From contig JALGQZ010000002.1 in the NCBI GenBank assembly GCA_023105745.1, forward strand, positions 80,307,785 through 80,371,784: a stretch of DNA of 64,000 nucleotides, written 5' to 3'. The position numbers were made by a program, and so were the translations under genes. This document shows, one piece after another, positions 45,149-57,200 of this stretch. Numbering within the stretch: the first letter of the stretch is position 1; every line of letters begins with the position of its first letter. The stretch is from Austropuccinia psidii. Taxonomy: Eukaryota > Basidiomycota > Pucciniomycetes > Pucciniales > Sphaerophragmiaceae. The notes below the pieces were generated by a model. It was not told where the DNA came from and searched no databases. It was given only the letters and a program-made list of their open reading frames with translations.

Positions 45149-45649
45149 CTAAAAAAGACAAATAAATATAAGTCTTTTATATAAAAAGTGTTATTTTTGG
45201 TAAGATATGGCAATTTTCCATGTAAAAATTGCTTTTATATCTTAAAAAATGAAAATAAATAAAGGAATGAAATTAAAATGAATAAAAAATAACTTTTTTT
45301 TATTGGTTTTTTAATTATAATTTTTTCTTTTTTTTTATATTTTTATTTTTATTTTTAAAGAGTGAAATAAAAAATGAATATGATTCTTTTTGTAAAATCA
45401 ATTTATGATATAAAATTCTTTTTAATTTATGAAATATCTTTTTTAATTACTAGCATCACTCAAAGAAAGTTCTTGCAAGTCTAAGGATGTGAAAAACCAC
45501 GTGTAAGACAGTACAATTGCTTTCCAAATGCCTCAATAGTATTTAAAATCAATAAATATAAAATTATTATATAATTTATTATTGGATAAGCCCAATGAGA
45601 ATCTTTTTTAAAGGTCTTTTAGAGTAAATCTCACGGCCAGGCCCCCAAA

Positions 45650-47608
45650 TGAAAGGTTTGACTATGAAACAATAAGTAAAAATTACTAGTATTTTACTTA
45701 TTGTACTATGAATGTCCTTATAAATACAACAAATAAGATGAAAATAATTATAATTATGGCGTAAAATAATTATATTATTAAATAAATATAATAATATAAT
45801 TTATATTATAAAAAAATAATATAATAAATAAATATATCAATATAAGATAATTAATATATTTAAAAGCACTTTATTATTGTTACCAACAAATACTAAAGGC
45901 GTAAAAAAATGTTCTTTATTAATAAAAAACAATTAATAATGTTAATATTACTAATATTAAAGTTATAAATTAATATAAATACTATTTATATTAATTATAG
46001 AATTATTAAAGTAATAATAGAGAAAAATTATTATAATAAGAGAAATAACCTACTTTTAATGCTTAATATAATAATTTTGGATAATTTTACGCCTAAGAAT
46101 GGAAATACAACTTATTTAAATTGTAGTTACAATAGAAATTAAGAGAAATTACAATTTCACTTAATTTTACGTGGAATAGAGGTTTTTAAGAGAAATTTAT
46201 ATAAAACGATTAAATAATTGTAATAATCACGTCAAAGATGATGACTATAATGAGATTACCTTTTTTCTTTAATAATATAAAATTTTTATATATAAAGAAT
46301 AAAGAAATTACCTTTTATTCAATGATTTAATGTTTTGTAAGCGTCTGAGGGGGAAATAGGGTGAAAAGAGCTCTATTTATGTTAAATTCCTTCCTCCTAT
46401 AGTCCAACAGGCTTCTAGTAGATGTTCACTAATCATATCCACTGGAGTTGATCAATACTTTAAGGTTTGGTGATGATTACATCATGATCAAACCATCTTA
46501 TCTCATTATTATGCCATTATTTAGAGTTATCACTATAACTCTAAGTTTTGATGACGTCAAGGCTTGTCAGAACCCCAACATTTGGTTATTTTATTAGTTA
46601 TAATCCTAAACTAACAGCATTCACCAATTGTATCACTCATATGACTGTTAAACTTGATATAAGGTTACAGTGAGTGATCATAAATGATTCACTTAAGCTC
46701 AAACTTTGATCCTGAATAAATTTTAAGTTTTACATGCTACAGCGATTCAGAGAGTGAATTCTAATAGCTTGGCATAACCTTATTATTCTTCCAAGAGAAT
46801 TTCATTAAATCATCAAAACTCTATTTTTGATGATTTTTCTTGTAACTCATCTTTTCTGTCAAAATTTAATATTTTAAACTTCAAACCATGATTTCAAGGG
46901 GTTATACCCTGAACTTTATAATAAAGATTACGTCATTCTTCACTAATGAGCTAGTGAAATCTTACTGTCTACTTATTTTCAAGTTTGGACCACTTTCACA
47001 ACAAAGTGGTCAACAGATCTATTGATTTTAATCAATAATCCCTTACAGGTTTTAACCTTGTTTATAACTTGTGAAGTAAAGTTAATTTCTGTACTCCTAC
47101 AGTAACTACGTGGTGACTTTTCTTTGGTTCATCACTCTATCATGTATATTTCAAAAGATATTAGCTAAAATCCTTGAATATTTGCATTGACCAAAAAAGT
47201 GCATATATTCAGCTTAACTCCTTAAGTATTGACTTTGGAGATTAGCTTCTTAATTCTTTTATGTGTAGGTTTGTATGGAGAATCCAATTATACCCTTTTT
47301 TGTACATGTTATTTCATTGGTATTTGAAATAGTTAAGGATTTATGTATTTATTAAGGTATTATCACTTATAACTCATTAAATATTGACTTTACAGATATG
47401 CCATAAAAATGGTATATCGGTATTTTACCGTGGGGAATCCAATGGTATAATTTACTTCACATTTTTATTCATTCTTTTTTGGCTAAACCAAGCTTTATGC
47501 CTATTTATGGCGTTTTTGTAGTTTTAAGATAACTAATTTTAATGTATAATTATTTTCAATATTTTTTTTGACCTTTTTGGGTATGTGGTCATATCTCAAA
47601 GTTTCAAA
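45650..47608 (-). repeat. 5' LTR of A3 (1959 bp)
   Basis: On the minus strand it starts TTTTGAAACTTTGAGATATG (decayed TGTGAA) and ends AAACCTTTCA, followed by the conserved primer-site region TTTGGGGGCCTGGCCGTGAG. It aligns with both A2 LTRs. TATA-like CATAAATAG at 46381-46373. Confidence 0.93.
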
Positions 47609-47855
47609 ACCCCTGGGTTTAGAGCACTGTATCCCAAAGTGCATGTAACTGATGGCATTACCCATGGCACCCTCATGGAGCTACATTAGTCACAACAGGA
47701 GCCTACAAGGAACACCCGAGGCGCACAACCCTTGTATTCCAATGGAGTGGAAAACCAAAAGATTTTCTGTTGTTTGATTGAGACCTCTTCTTTTCTCCAA
47801 CCAGAATCAAACCTATGACCTTGGTAACTGGTTTATTGTCACAATGCTGTCTTCC
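47609..47855 (-). mobile_element. Second copy of the miniature element, core only
   Basis: On the minus strand it carries the end of the first terminal repeat (GACAGCATTGTGACA), then GTTACCAAGGTCATAGGTTT, GATTCTGGTTGGAG and GGCTCCTGTTGTGACTAATG, TAGCTCCATGAGGGTG, matching 5958-6190. The right terminal repeat is replaced by the A3 LTR and the left one by the A4 LTR, so it is squeezed between two elements in opposite orientations. Confidence 0.7.
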
Positions 47856-49650
47856 TGTGAGCCTTAGAGGTAATTTCATATACCCAAAAGACCACAAAAA
47901 TACAAAATTAACATATAAATATAAATAAAATAAATTTATTTATATTATTAAAATTAAAATCAAAATATAAATATAAAATTAAAAATTTAATTAAAATTTA
48001 AAAATAAAATTACATTAAATTTTGAAATTATAAAATTACATTTATAGTTGAAAAAATTAAAGTAAAAATGAATTTTTAATAAAATTGTAAAAAATTAAAT
48101 AAATTTGGAAAAAAGTTAAATAAAAATTATTATAACTTTTTATCCAATAAATAAACATATAAAAATTATTTCACCATTTGATTCCTCATAAAAAATTAGG
48201 TGGGGTCACCTCTGAGTGAAATTTTTGTTACTCAACTCTAAATAAGCTTAAATTAAGTTTTTAGTATTTTCAATACAAAAGTTGAAGAACCTCAAAACTC
48301 TAATTTGATTCACACCACATGTGGTGTTAACCATCAATTTTGTGTTAAAATTGAGGTGTATTGTTTAGTTTAGAAGTTATGAGGAATTGAAGTATTTTCA
48401 ATTAAATTCAATTGAAATGTCAAAATGTGCGCATGTATTACATAAGTGAACTTTGATTTACATATGAGGTGTCAATTGTTACTGTATTGTACTGTACAAT
48501 TCAATTGAATTACATATGTAAATTATAAGTATAATACATGATGAGGAATTAAAGGAAAAAATAAATTGGAAAGATTAAAATTGGGGGGGAAAAGGAACTC
48601 CAGCTCTAAGGAGGAGCTAGACCCCCAAATTCCTTGCTGACAGGCGTGGGATGTCAAAATTCACACAAAAGTTCATCACTTTTGGCCTGGAATTGAGTTA
48701 CAGGGTCTGTGGACTCAATTGATGATGAGGTTTTGATACCAACTGGGGTAGGTTTAGCTGTTGCCAAGAGGGTAAAACTACCCTTAATATAAAACAAACT
48801 TAGCAAAAACAGCTTTAACTGATTTCTACGCCTCTTACACACATTCTGACGTGTTTTGAAGGCTCTAGACTAGGTATTGCTATAGTAATGGCTGATTTAA
48901 GGGTCTAAAATGGCTAAAAATGGCTTAAACCAGCCCTTTTTTGGTCCAAACCAGGGTTCAATGATTCCATAATTGGCTTTTCTGTTTTCAGACTGTTTTT
49001 ACTACTGACAAGAGTAAATTCTACTTTTGGAGTAAGAAAATTGGTGGCTATAAAAGAATGTCTTCTTTGCCCCACTTTTCTCTTCATGTTAGAATCTTTT
49101 CCTTTTATTAATTAGTTTAAACACTGTTAAACCAATCAATAAAAGATTCCAACCACCATTTTTAAATCATTTTAATCCTTTTAACCACGTGAAAAAATCA
49201 TCATAATAATTGTTTGTAACTCTTATAATCATTTTTATCCCTGAACCACCCCAAAAGTGAATTAAAGCATCTTTCATCACTGTAAACTTTGTCACTTTGT
49301 TTCCAAATTCACTCTGGTCACTTTTGGGCGTGTTTTCTCTTTGATATTCTTTTTAAAGACTTTGTTCTTTAATTAATTTCTTGCAGTTCTTTGCTCAATT
49401 AATTCCAATTGAAATTGCTCTTGAAGAAATTTCTTTTGTAGCCTTAAAATATCTCTTGTAGAGTATTTTTTGGATAAATTTTTATAATATTATTGTTTTA
49501 TACTAATAACGTTATAAACAATAAAATTGGTGTGTTTTCTCTTAAAAATAATATTTCTTACTATTTTTGATTGATTTTTACCTTATACAAATTTTGAGGA
49601 CAGGAAAAGTACTTGATTTTTTAATCAAAGTTTCATATCCACACCTTACA
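47856..49650 (+). repeat. 5' LTR of A4 (1795 bp)
   Basis: Starts TGTGAGCCTTAGAGGTAATT and ends CACACCTTACA. Contains an extremely AT-rich tract (47895-48150). It shares the terminal words and the CATACCCAAA block with the other A LTRs but little else, so the LTR has diverged faster than the proteins. Confidence 0.9.
49049..49056 (+). promoter_or_regulatory. TATA box in the A4 LTR
   Basis: TATAAAAG in GGTGGCTATAAAAGAATG, about 600 bp before the LTR end, comparable in place to the TATA of A2 (about 700 bp before its end). Confidence 0.6.
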
Positions 49651-49670
49651 TTTGGGGGCCCAGCCGTGAT
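49651..49670 (+). promoter_or_regulatory. Putative primer binding site of A4
   Basis: TTTGGGGGCCCAGCCGTGAT directly follows the LTR and is the clearest of the three family A copies. Confidence 0.6.
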
Positions 49671-49874
49671 ATTTTACCTGTGACATATTTTTTTTTACTC
49701 TTTTTGAATTTGTTTTTTTATATTGAAAAATTTAAAAACATATAAAAAATACTTATAATCAAAAAAATCCATAAAAAATAATTTTTTTCATATTATAAGT
49801 GAGGCTTATATTTTCATTTCTTTTTGGAAATATTCTTTTTTTACTTAATTAATTAGTTTTTTCATTAATTTTAG

Positions 49875-52800
49875 TGTCTGAAAACGTGGTAAGACAAGAA
49901 AACATTGAAACAGCCTCAACAGTAACCAGCATTATCCCTGCCAGTACTGTTAATTCTGATCATAATAGTACTATTATTGTGACTCAGAATATTCAACCAG
50001 AGCCAATTTCTTCTGAATTAGTCAACTTGGAAATAAGTAATACTCTTCAGAAAGCCAAAGATTTGGCCAATGGTAAGTTTTTTAACATAAAAATACTATT
50101 TTAAGCCTTTTTAATCATAAAATATGCCTTCAACTAGATCAGGAGCCAGCTATAACCCCTCAAGCAGCTCCCAGAAAGGTAATAGACATGATTATGGCAG
50201 AGGCCAATCAGTTACAGAAGGAAAAGGGTAAGTTGATGATTTCCAAACAACTAAAATGGGTCATTCTGAAGCTGATAATACCATTTTACCTTCAAAAAGA
50301 GCTGACACCGCCACAACAACCCTCTGTGAACATATACAAAGCCAGCCACAGTGCATACAACAATGCACTTAAGTTCAAGGAGTACCAGATCCTTGCAGAC
50401 CTGTGGAAGAATTGCATGAATTCTTACCTGACTGTGAGAAAATTCCTGGGCCATCCCAATACTTGCAAATTGCTCAATGGATGGCATCCATTGATGGAGA
50501 AGAAAAAGATGATGCTTTTGACACTAGAATGGAGGAAAAACAACCCTCCACCACCCAAACCAGTGCCAAAAACAGCCCCAGTGGCCAGCAGCAGCAATTC
50601 CAACGTGAAAAAGCAGCCACAAACTCCAAACAAGGGCAAAGGGAAGGCACCAGCCCCAAAAACCTACAGCCAGGGCTACAGAATCCCAAAGATTCAACAG
50701 GATGCCATGGAAAATGTATTTCAAATGGCCAGAACCATGATGGAATTACAGAAGAAGGAGGAAGCCAGATTAAAATATCCAAAAAAAATTTCTGATACTT
50801 TTAATTTTATTCCAGAGTTGTATAAAGCTATTTCTGACATAAAAAGTCATCTTTCTGATAAAAATGCATCAATTTGTGACAATCTTAAAACAAATAACTT
50901 GAGTCTGAGCCAAATAAATGATACACTTAAATGCTTTGAAAGAGTTTTAAGAACAATAAGAACTTCCAATAATGATAATTCTTTTGGAATTAAAATAAAT
51001 GAACAATCTGCCATCATTAAAGAATTAACAGATAAATATTCTAAATTCAATATTGATGACATAATTGAAACAAGAATAAAACAAGCCATAAACACTATCA
51101 AAGAAGATAGTAAAAAAGCTCTTGATGATATTTCAAAATCATTTGCTGAAGTAAAGACAAATACAATTGCCTTGAAAAAGCATTTTGATACCTCAAAAGA
51201 GGAAATATCAAAATTAGCAATAAAGTTAAATGAAGTTATATCTGATAATACTAAACAAACAGAATTATGGAATGAGCTTACATATAAAGAGGATGATCAT
51301 AAAAAAAATGTCATAGACTCTATACAAAGCTTACAACATGAATTAAGAAATTCACAAAGGTGTAACAACAGTAAAATGAATGATATTGAACAACTGCTAA
51401 ACACCTTGCCAAGAATGTCTACACCTCTGAACCAAAATGAGGGAGCAAGAATTCCTAATCCACAAGTATTGGATATTGAAAATTCACAGTTAAAAGAGGA
51501 ATTTTCTACTTCTTTTCATAACTTGGAACCATCAATGGGCCAAGAACTCTTGAAAGAAGTTCCAAAACTTAAAGAATGGCCTCACTTCAGTGGTGAAGGA
51601 GAGTATGACCATATGGAATTAATTAGAGGTATTGACATGATCAAAGAGGATTTTGAATTATCAGACAGATTGGTAACAGGAAGATTCAACACCTTGTTTA
51701 CCAAATCAGCTCACAGATGGTACATCAAAATAAGACAAGCACATGGACACCAGAGCCAGACTTGGTGGAAAACCCAAATCATTAACAAATGGGCAAATGA
51801 TGCTTGGAGGTTTAAAGTTGAAACACCCTTTGAATCTCCCAAATTCAATTCTGATGAAGACAAAGCTTTACAATGGTTTTGCCAACATAAAGACAGATTA
51901 ACAGCATTATATACAAAAATGTCAGAATTTATGATCCATAGAAAAATTCTGAGACAATGTGGAGGTGACTTAGAGCATGCTGCCAAAAGCAGGACTACTA
52001 AACAGTCTTCAGAAGAAGATATTATCAATATATTAGAAGAAGTAACCACCAGAACCAAAATTGGTTCTAGTAAGGTGAATCTCAAAACAAGGTTTAATAC
52101 ACCTTGGAAAGATTCTGTGTACAAAAACTCAAAAGAAAATTCTAGTAATATTAAGTATAAATCTGCAGATACAGTCAAAAAGTGCCATATTTGCCAAAGT
52201 ACCACCCATTTAGCCAATACATGTCCAAAAAGAGGGAAAATCAATGAAAATGACATTGAAAAAGAACCTGATGTTGAAAAAGAAGACATAATTGAAGACA
52301 ATTCAGATGATAAGTCATCCATATTTTCTGAATCTTCAAAAGATATAGAAAATATCAATGCCACTTTTGACATCATGGAATCTTATTCCCACTTGCCACA
52401 ATTGAACAATGGTCAACTTGATTTATCAAAAGTTCAAGATGCACAACTTATGAAAACAAAACCAAACAGGGGGAAAGGTTATACAGCTGGTAACTCCTGT
52501 ATAACAGAAGTGGTGATTGACAACAAGCACACCAAACTTTTACTTGACCCAGCAGCCTTCTGCTCTTGTGTTGGAAAATCTTTTCTTAAGACTTTTGTAC
52601 CAAATTTTGAAGACCAATTGTTACCAATTGATGGTATAAAATTCAATAGTGCAAGTAATCCAATGAAAGCATTAGGAATCTTTGAGACCAGTGTCATATT
52701 CCCACACATAAATGGGAATTTAAGAATCACAGTTGGATTTCTTGTTATGGAAAATTGCTCTAGTACCCATTTTATATTGGGAAATGACTATTTAATCATG

Positions 52801-54928
52801 TATGGGATAGATTTGCATAACAATAAAGACAGATACTTTACTATTGGAGACAATAAGCGCCAAAAATTTGCCTTTTTACCATTTAAAAGACAAATTACAG
52901 TAAACAAAGTATCACCAGTCAGCTTAGAGTTAGAGAAATTCAAGTCTGAACAGTTAAATGAGGCTGAAATAAGCCTTCATCTGACTGATAAACAAGAGAA
53001 TGAATTTTCTTCCCTTTTGTATGACCACAAGGGAGCATTTGCTTCAGACAAAGAACCTCTAGGAGCAATTATTGGTCATGAAGTTGACATCATTCTTAAC
53101 ATTGAGAGACCTTATCCACCACTCTTGAGAAGACCTACATATCCAGCAAGTCCAAAATCAAGAGAAGCTCTAGAAATTCATATCAAAGAACTTCTGGACC
53201 TTGGTGTAATAAGAAAAGTAGGCCACAACAAAGAAGTAGAAACAACTACACCAGTCATAGTGGCATGGCATAATGGAAAATCTAGAATGGTTGGGGACTT
53301 TAGAGCTCTGAACACTTACACTGTTCCAGACAGATACCCAATACCAAAAATCCAAATTGCCCTTACTCAAATATCTCAAGCAGTGTACATAACCACTATG
53401 GATGCCCTTAAGGGATTCCATCAAAATGTTGTGACACCAAGAGCAAGAAAATACTTGAGAATTATTGTTCATTGTGGAGTGTATGAATACTTGAGGATGC
53501 CCTTTGGTATCAAAAATTCACCTTCACACTTCCAAAGAATGATGAATGAAATCTTCCCTGAAGAACTCTCAGAGGGATGGTTAATCATTTACATTGATGA
53601 CCTTATTGTCTGTTCCAAAACTTGGGAGGAGCACATATACAGATTGTCCAGAGTTTTGACAAAAATTCAATCAGTAAAAATGAAAATCTCCTTGAAAAAA
53701 TGTCATTTTGGATTTAAAGAACTCAAAGCACTAGGACATGATGTATCTGGTTTGTCCCTTGGAATTGACAAAAACAAAGTTTCAGCAGTATTGCTAAAAC
53801 CCATGCCTCAGAATAAGAAGGAAATTCAGTCATTCTTAGGTTTTGCAGGATATTACAGGCAACACATTAAAGATTTTGCATCCATAGCAAGACCACTTTA
53901 TAAATTGTGTGACAAAGACACAGTATTTGAAATGACTGTTGACGGAGTCAAAGCTTTTGAGTCTCTAAGAGAAGCCTTGACCACTGCTCCACTCTTACTG
54001 ATGCCAGACTTTAAATTACCTTTCAAATTGTATATTGATGCATCAGGGGATGGGCTAGGTGCTGCACTTCACCAAGTTCAGATCATAAATTACAAACCTG
54101 TAGAAGGACCCATATGTTTCATATCCAGGCAAATCAAACCAACTGAAGCCAGATATGGAGCAAGTCAAATGGAATGTCTATGCCTTGTGTGGGCCTTGGA
54201 AAAATTGAACTACTTCTTAGAGGGATGTGTTTTTGAGGTGATAACAGATTGTACAGCTTTCAAATCACTTTTAAACATTAAAACACCCAACAGACATATG
54301 CTCAGATGGCAAATAGCCATACAAGAATACAGGGGCAATATGACTATTGTTCATAAGGATGGGAATATTCATAAGAATGCAGATGGACTAAGCAGATGGC
54401 CATTACCAAATAACATTGATAATCCTGCTTATGTGCCAGAAGAAGCTTCACCACAGATCCCAATTGAAGGAATAAGTGTTACAGACTTGAACACCAACTT
54501 CTTTGAAGAAGTCAGGAACAGTTACACCCAAGATAGGAATTGCAGCATCTTATGCCAATTACTGAATAAAGACTGTAAAGACAACTCTCTAATACATGCC
54601 TTAGATGAAGTATGGAAAAAATCTTATGATTAAGGAAGATTTCATTTACTGGATGGTATAATTTACCACAGGACCAAGCACACATGTGTCATGACAGTTG
54701 TAGACAGGTCATTAATCAATCTTGTACTGAAAGAATGCCATGATAGCCCTTTTTCAGGACATCTGTCTGAAGACAGAACAAGAGAGAAAGTAAAGACCTG
54801 CATATGGTGGCCAATGTGGCAGAAAGATGTTGCAGAGTATTGCAAAACCTGTGACAGATGCCAAAAGGCAAATAAATCCACTGGAAAAAGACTTGGAAAT
54901 ATGATAAAAATCCAAGAACCAAGCAGAC
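49875..54928 (+). pseudogene. A4 Gag-Pol polyprotein, one nonsense codon, truncated
   Basis: First exon 49875-50072 (no ATG; follows TTAATTTTAG), intron 50073-50137 (GTAAGT..CAACTAG), then an open frame with its first ATG at 50188. Counting from that ATG (1481 residues to 54633): gag core [20 protein letters not shown], a long helical stretch, [24 protein letters not shown] knuckle [14 protein letters not shown] at 666; protease motif [11 protein letters not shown] with Asp at 787 (D-P-A instead of D-S/T-G); [17 protein letters not shown] with [20 protein letters not shown] and YIDD at 1135-1138; RNase H Asp in [10 protein letters not shown] at 1284; integrase start. A TAA at 54631 replaces the Glu codon of YDEGRFHL. 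The HHCC finger follows (HDSPFSGHL; CKTCDRCQ) until the B3 LTR. Confidence 0.92.
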
Positions 54929-56393
54929 TGTCACAGGGGCTCTAGTGGAAATACAAGAGTGGCCTGGCACTCAGCAATCAGGGAACTCACTTGGAAGACT
55001 CCAAAAGAAATAAAGAAATAAAAGAATAAGAATTAATTCCTCTAAAAGATATGCAGGTACAAGATGAGATGAAAAGAGGAAAAGGAAGCCAAATGGCCAA
55101 AGAGCCAACCAAGTAAGTCCTTAATCACTGTTTCAACCTGCCAAAAATGAACAATGGAATTAGTAAGGATATGACCACCAAATATCGATTGACAGGCAAA
55201 GAAAGAGAAAGAGAAAGGTGCTAAATGACTGACTTAATAATATCAGTATTTGCTTAACTAAAATGAAAAGAAAATAAAGATAAAATAAAATCAAAGTATA
55301 TTAATTAACTGGGGAAAAACCCCCCAGGGTGAAAAGGGTAGCCGGTATATGTGAAAAGTTGGGAGCTTGAGTTCTGCAGGCTGAAAACTGATCTGTATTG
55401 ATCCTTGAGGCTGTATTGATTGTTTTGGGAATAGATACAGCTGGCTAATATTGAAATTGAATTGGGTTGAATGAACTTCCCATGCTTGAAAATGAAATAC
55501 AGTCCTTGGTGGATCCAGACTGTATTGAAATGAATATGGTTGCCAAGATGGATTGAGTGGAGCTTTGACACTTGACAACTTCTTTTGGCACCGCCTCTTG
55601 AATACACTTTTGAGAATGAATTGAAAGTATTCCATTGGAAGGAATACTTGGAGTGAGAATAACCAATGACTGCTTGATGGCGTCATTGGTCTTTGACGCT
55701 GAAAACACTTGCTCTTGAGCCTTGATGATTCCTCTGAATGATTGGGTGCCTTGATGACGTGATGAGATGTTGGAATGTTTAAATGACCATTTGATATTGC
55801 CACCATTGAATTGCTGTTGAAAAATGGTGCACAATGATGTATAACATCATTTGTGGCATATTGGTTCATTGACAAGAAGATTACGTCCAAAGGTCTTGAG
55901 ATGGAAAGGCAGAGGGGAAAAGGATGGCTGTGGTGACTTCAGAGCTTGGAAGGTGTTTCTGGACCTTTTGGGATTTTTGGCCATTTTTGGGTTCTGAGCC
56001 AAAACTGGCCCAAAAGGCGGGAAAGTGTCTTTTGGACACTTTGCGTCAAAGTGCGCAAAAATGCGCAAAAGTGCGCAAATGCGCAAAGTGCGCAAATATG
56101 CGCAAATGCGCATTATGAGCCCAAATGGCCAAAAACAGCCATTTGGGCCATTTCCCCTGGTTTTGAGGGAAATGACCAGAAATACCCATTTGGGCATAAA
56201 TTGCCGCTATGGGTTCTGGATTGAGGTGAAGGGCCATGAAGGCCCCAAATCACAAATGGCCATAAATGGTCCATAATATGATGACGTGGCCATGTTGGCC
56301 ACTGGTGATGGATATGGCCAATTGGCCATAAATGAACTGTGGCTTGATATGCCATATTGGGATCCAAGGAGGTGAATTGCCATGGTTGTGACA
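54929..56393 (-). repeat. 3' LTR of B3 (1465 bp)
   Basis: On the plus strand it begins TGTCACAGGGGCTCTAG and ends CATGGTTGTGACA. It carries the TGCGCA array (56052-56112), a GGCC-rich head, a hairpin (55830-55855) and CTGTATT motifs (55385-55530). A reversed polypurine tract (CCCCCCACCTTGG) adjoins it at 56396. Confidence 0.93.
56051..56113. repeat. TGCGCA palindrome array in the B3 LTR
   Basis: Seven TGCGCA palindromes spaced by 2 to 4 A/T-type bases within about 62 bp. No such array is present in the B1 LTRs. Confidence 0.85.
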
Positions 56394-57200
56394 GTACCCC
56401 CCACCTTGGAATGGTGAGCTCCTGAGCACCAATACAAGGTGAAGCCTGTTGAGGCTATTGGAAAGATTTTGAGAGAGTGATTCAAGAGGACTGATTAAGT
56501 TGAAGAATTTGAAAACTGATATTAAAAATTTGACATTTGACGCAGGACTTGCTTGATCTTCTTTTGACATTGGCTTCATGATTTGAGTTGAATTTTAAAA
56601 TGAATGAGAATTTTGACGTGATAATTGACGTGATAAAATAAAATTTAAAATGAAAATAAAATGAAAATAAAGAATGAAAATGAAAATAAAAAGAAAAAGA
56701 AAAAGAGAAAAGAAAATGAATTGAATCATGAGGAGGTTCCAATCTTCATCACGGAGGTTAATAACTGATTTTGAAATTGGCCAAGGACCTGGAAAGAGAA
56801 ATTTGATGCCAGGTGCTCACAAAGTGGCCAAGGTGATGTTTTGACAAGATTGTAGACCCCTCAGGGAAGTGCACACCAGGAGAGGAACTTACTTTTAGTA
56901 GTTACCACTCCCGCCAGTGCCATAAAAATAAAAACACAAATGCTGAAGGAATGAATTTGAATTTGAATCTTGGAAATGAATTGAAAAGTGAATGGCCCAT
57001 TGTCCCAAGTGAAAATGGCCATAAGATTGGAAATGAATGTTGAAAATCCCGGCCAAAGATCTGTGTCCAAAATTTGCAAAGTGCTCACAGAGTGGCCAAG
57101 GTGATGCTTACAACAAAAGAGTAGAATACCCCTAAAGGTGCATACCAGGAGTGGGACTTACTTTTGGTAATTCCTCTCCCCACCAAGCACAATAAATGAA
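56394..57200 (-). other. B3 3' untranslated region
   Basis: Noncoding. It contains the reversed polypurine tract, a purine-rich simple repeat (AAAATGAAAATAAA words, 56635-56723) and both copies of the module with GTAAGT (minus strand, 57161-57156 and 56892-56887). Confidence 0.75.

Larger units (their letters stand above)
40088..47608 (-). mobile_element. Element A3: 5' LTR, gag and most of pol of a family A element
   Basis: Minus-strand copy closely related to A2. It has a 5' LTR (45650-47608), conserved spliced gag start, gag, protease, RT, RNase H and integrase up to the residues GLFQNI, where it is cut at 40088 and joined to unrelated sequence. The 3' LTR is absent. Fewer breaks than A2 but not intact. 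Confidence 0.94.
47856..54928 (+). mobile_element. Element A4: best-preserved family A element, truncated by B3
   Basis: 5' LTR 47856-49650, primer-site region, spliced gag start and a Gag-Pol frame from 50138 that runs to 54928 with a single stop (54631-54633). It belongs to a different subfamily from A2/A3: the LTR starts TGTGAGCCTTAGAGG and the proteins differ in many places. The integrase is cut at 54928 by the B3 LTR; the remainder and 3' LTR may lie beyond the window. Confidence 0.94.

Noticed and set aside
50251..53472. Antisense open frames over A4 gag-pol
   Set aside because: They mirror the coding strand of a clear Gag-Pol gene and lack motifs of their own.
56051..56113. CRISPR-like array
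   Set aside because: Repeat units are 6 bp with 2-4 bp gaps inside a eukaryotic LTR; this is a short tandem motif, not repeats with spacers.
55924..56579. Open frames around the TGCGCA array in the B3 LTR, including a repetitive KCAKMRK-like peptide
   Set aside because: They are translations of the short tandem array and of LTR sequence; no conservation in B1.
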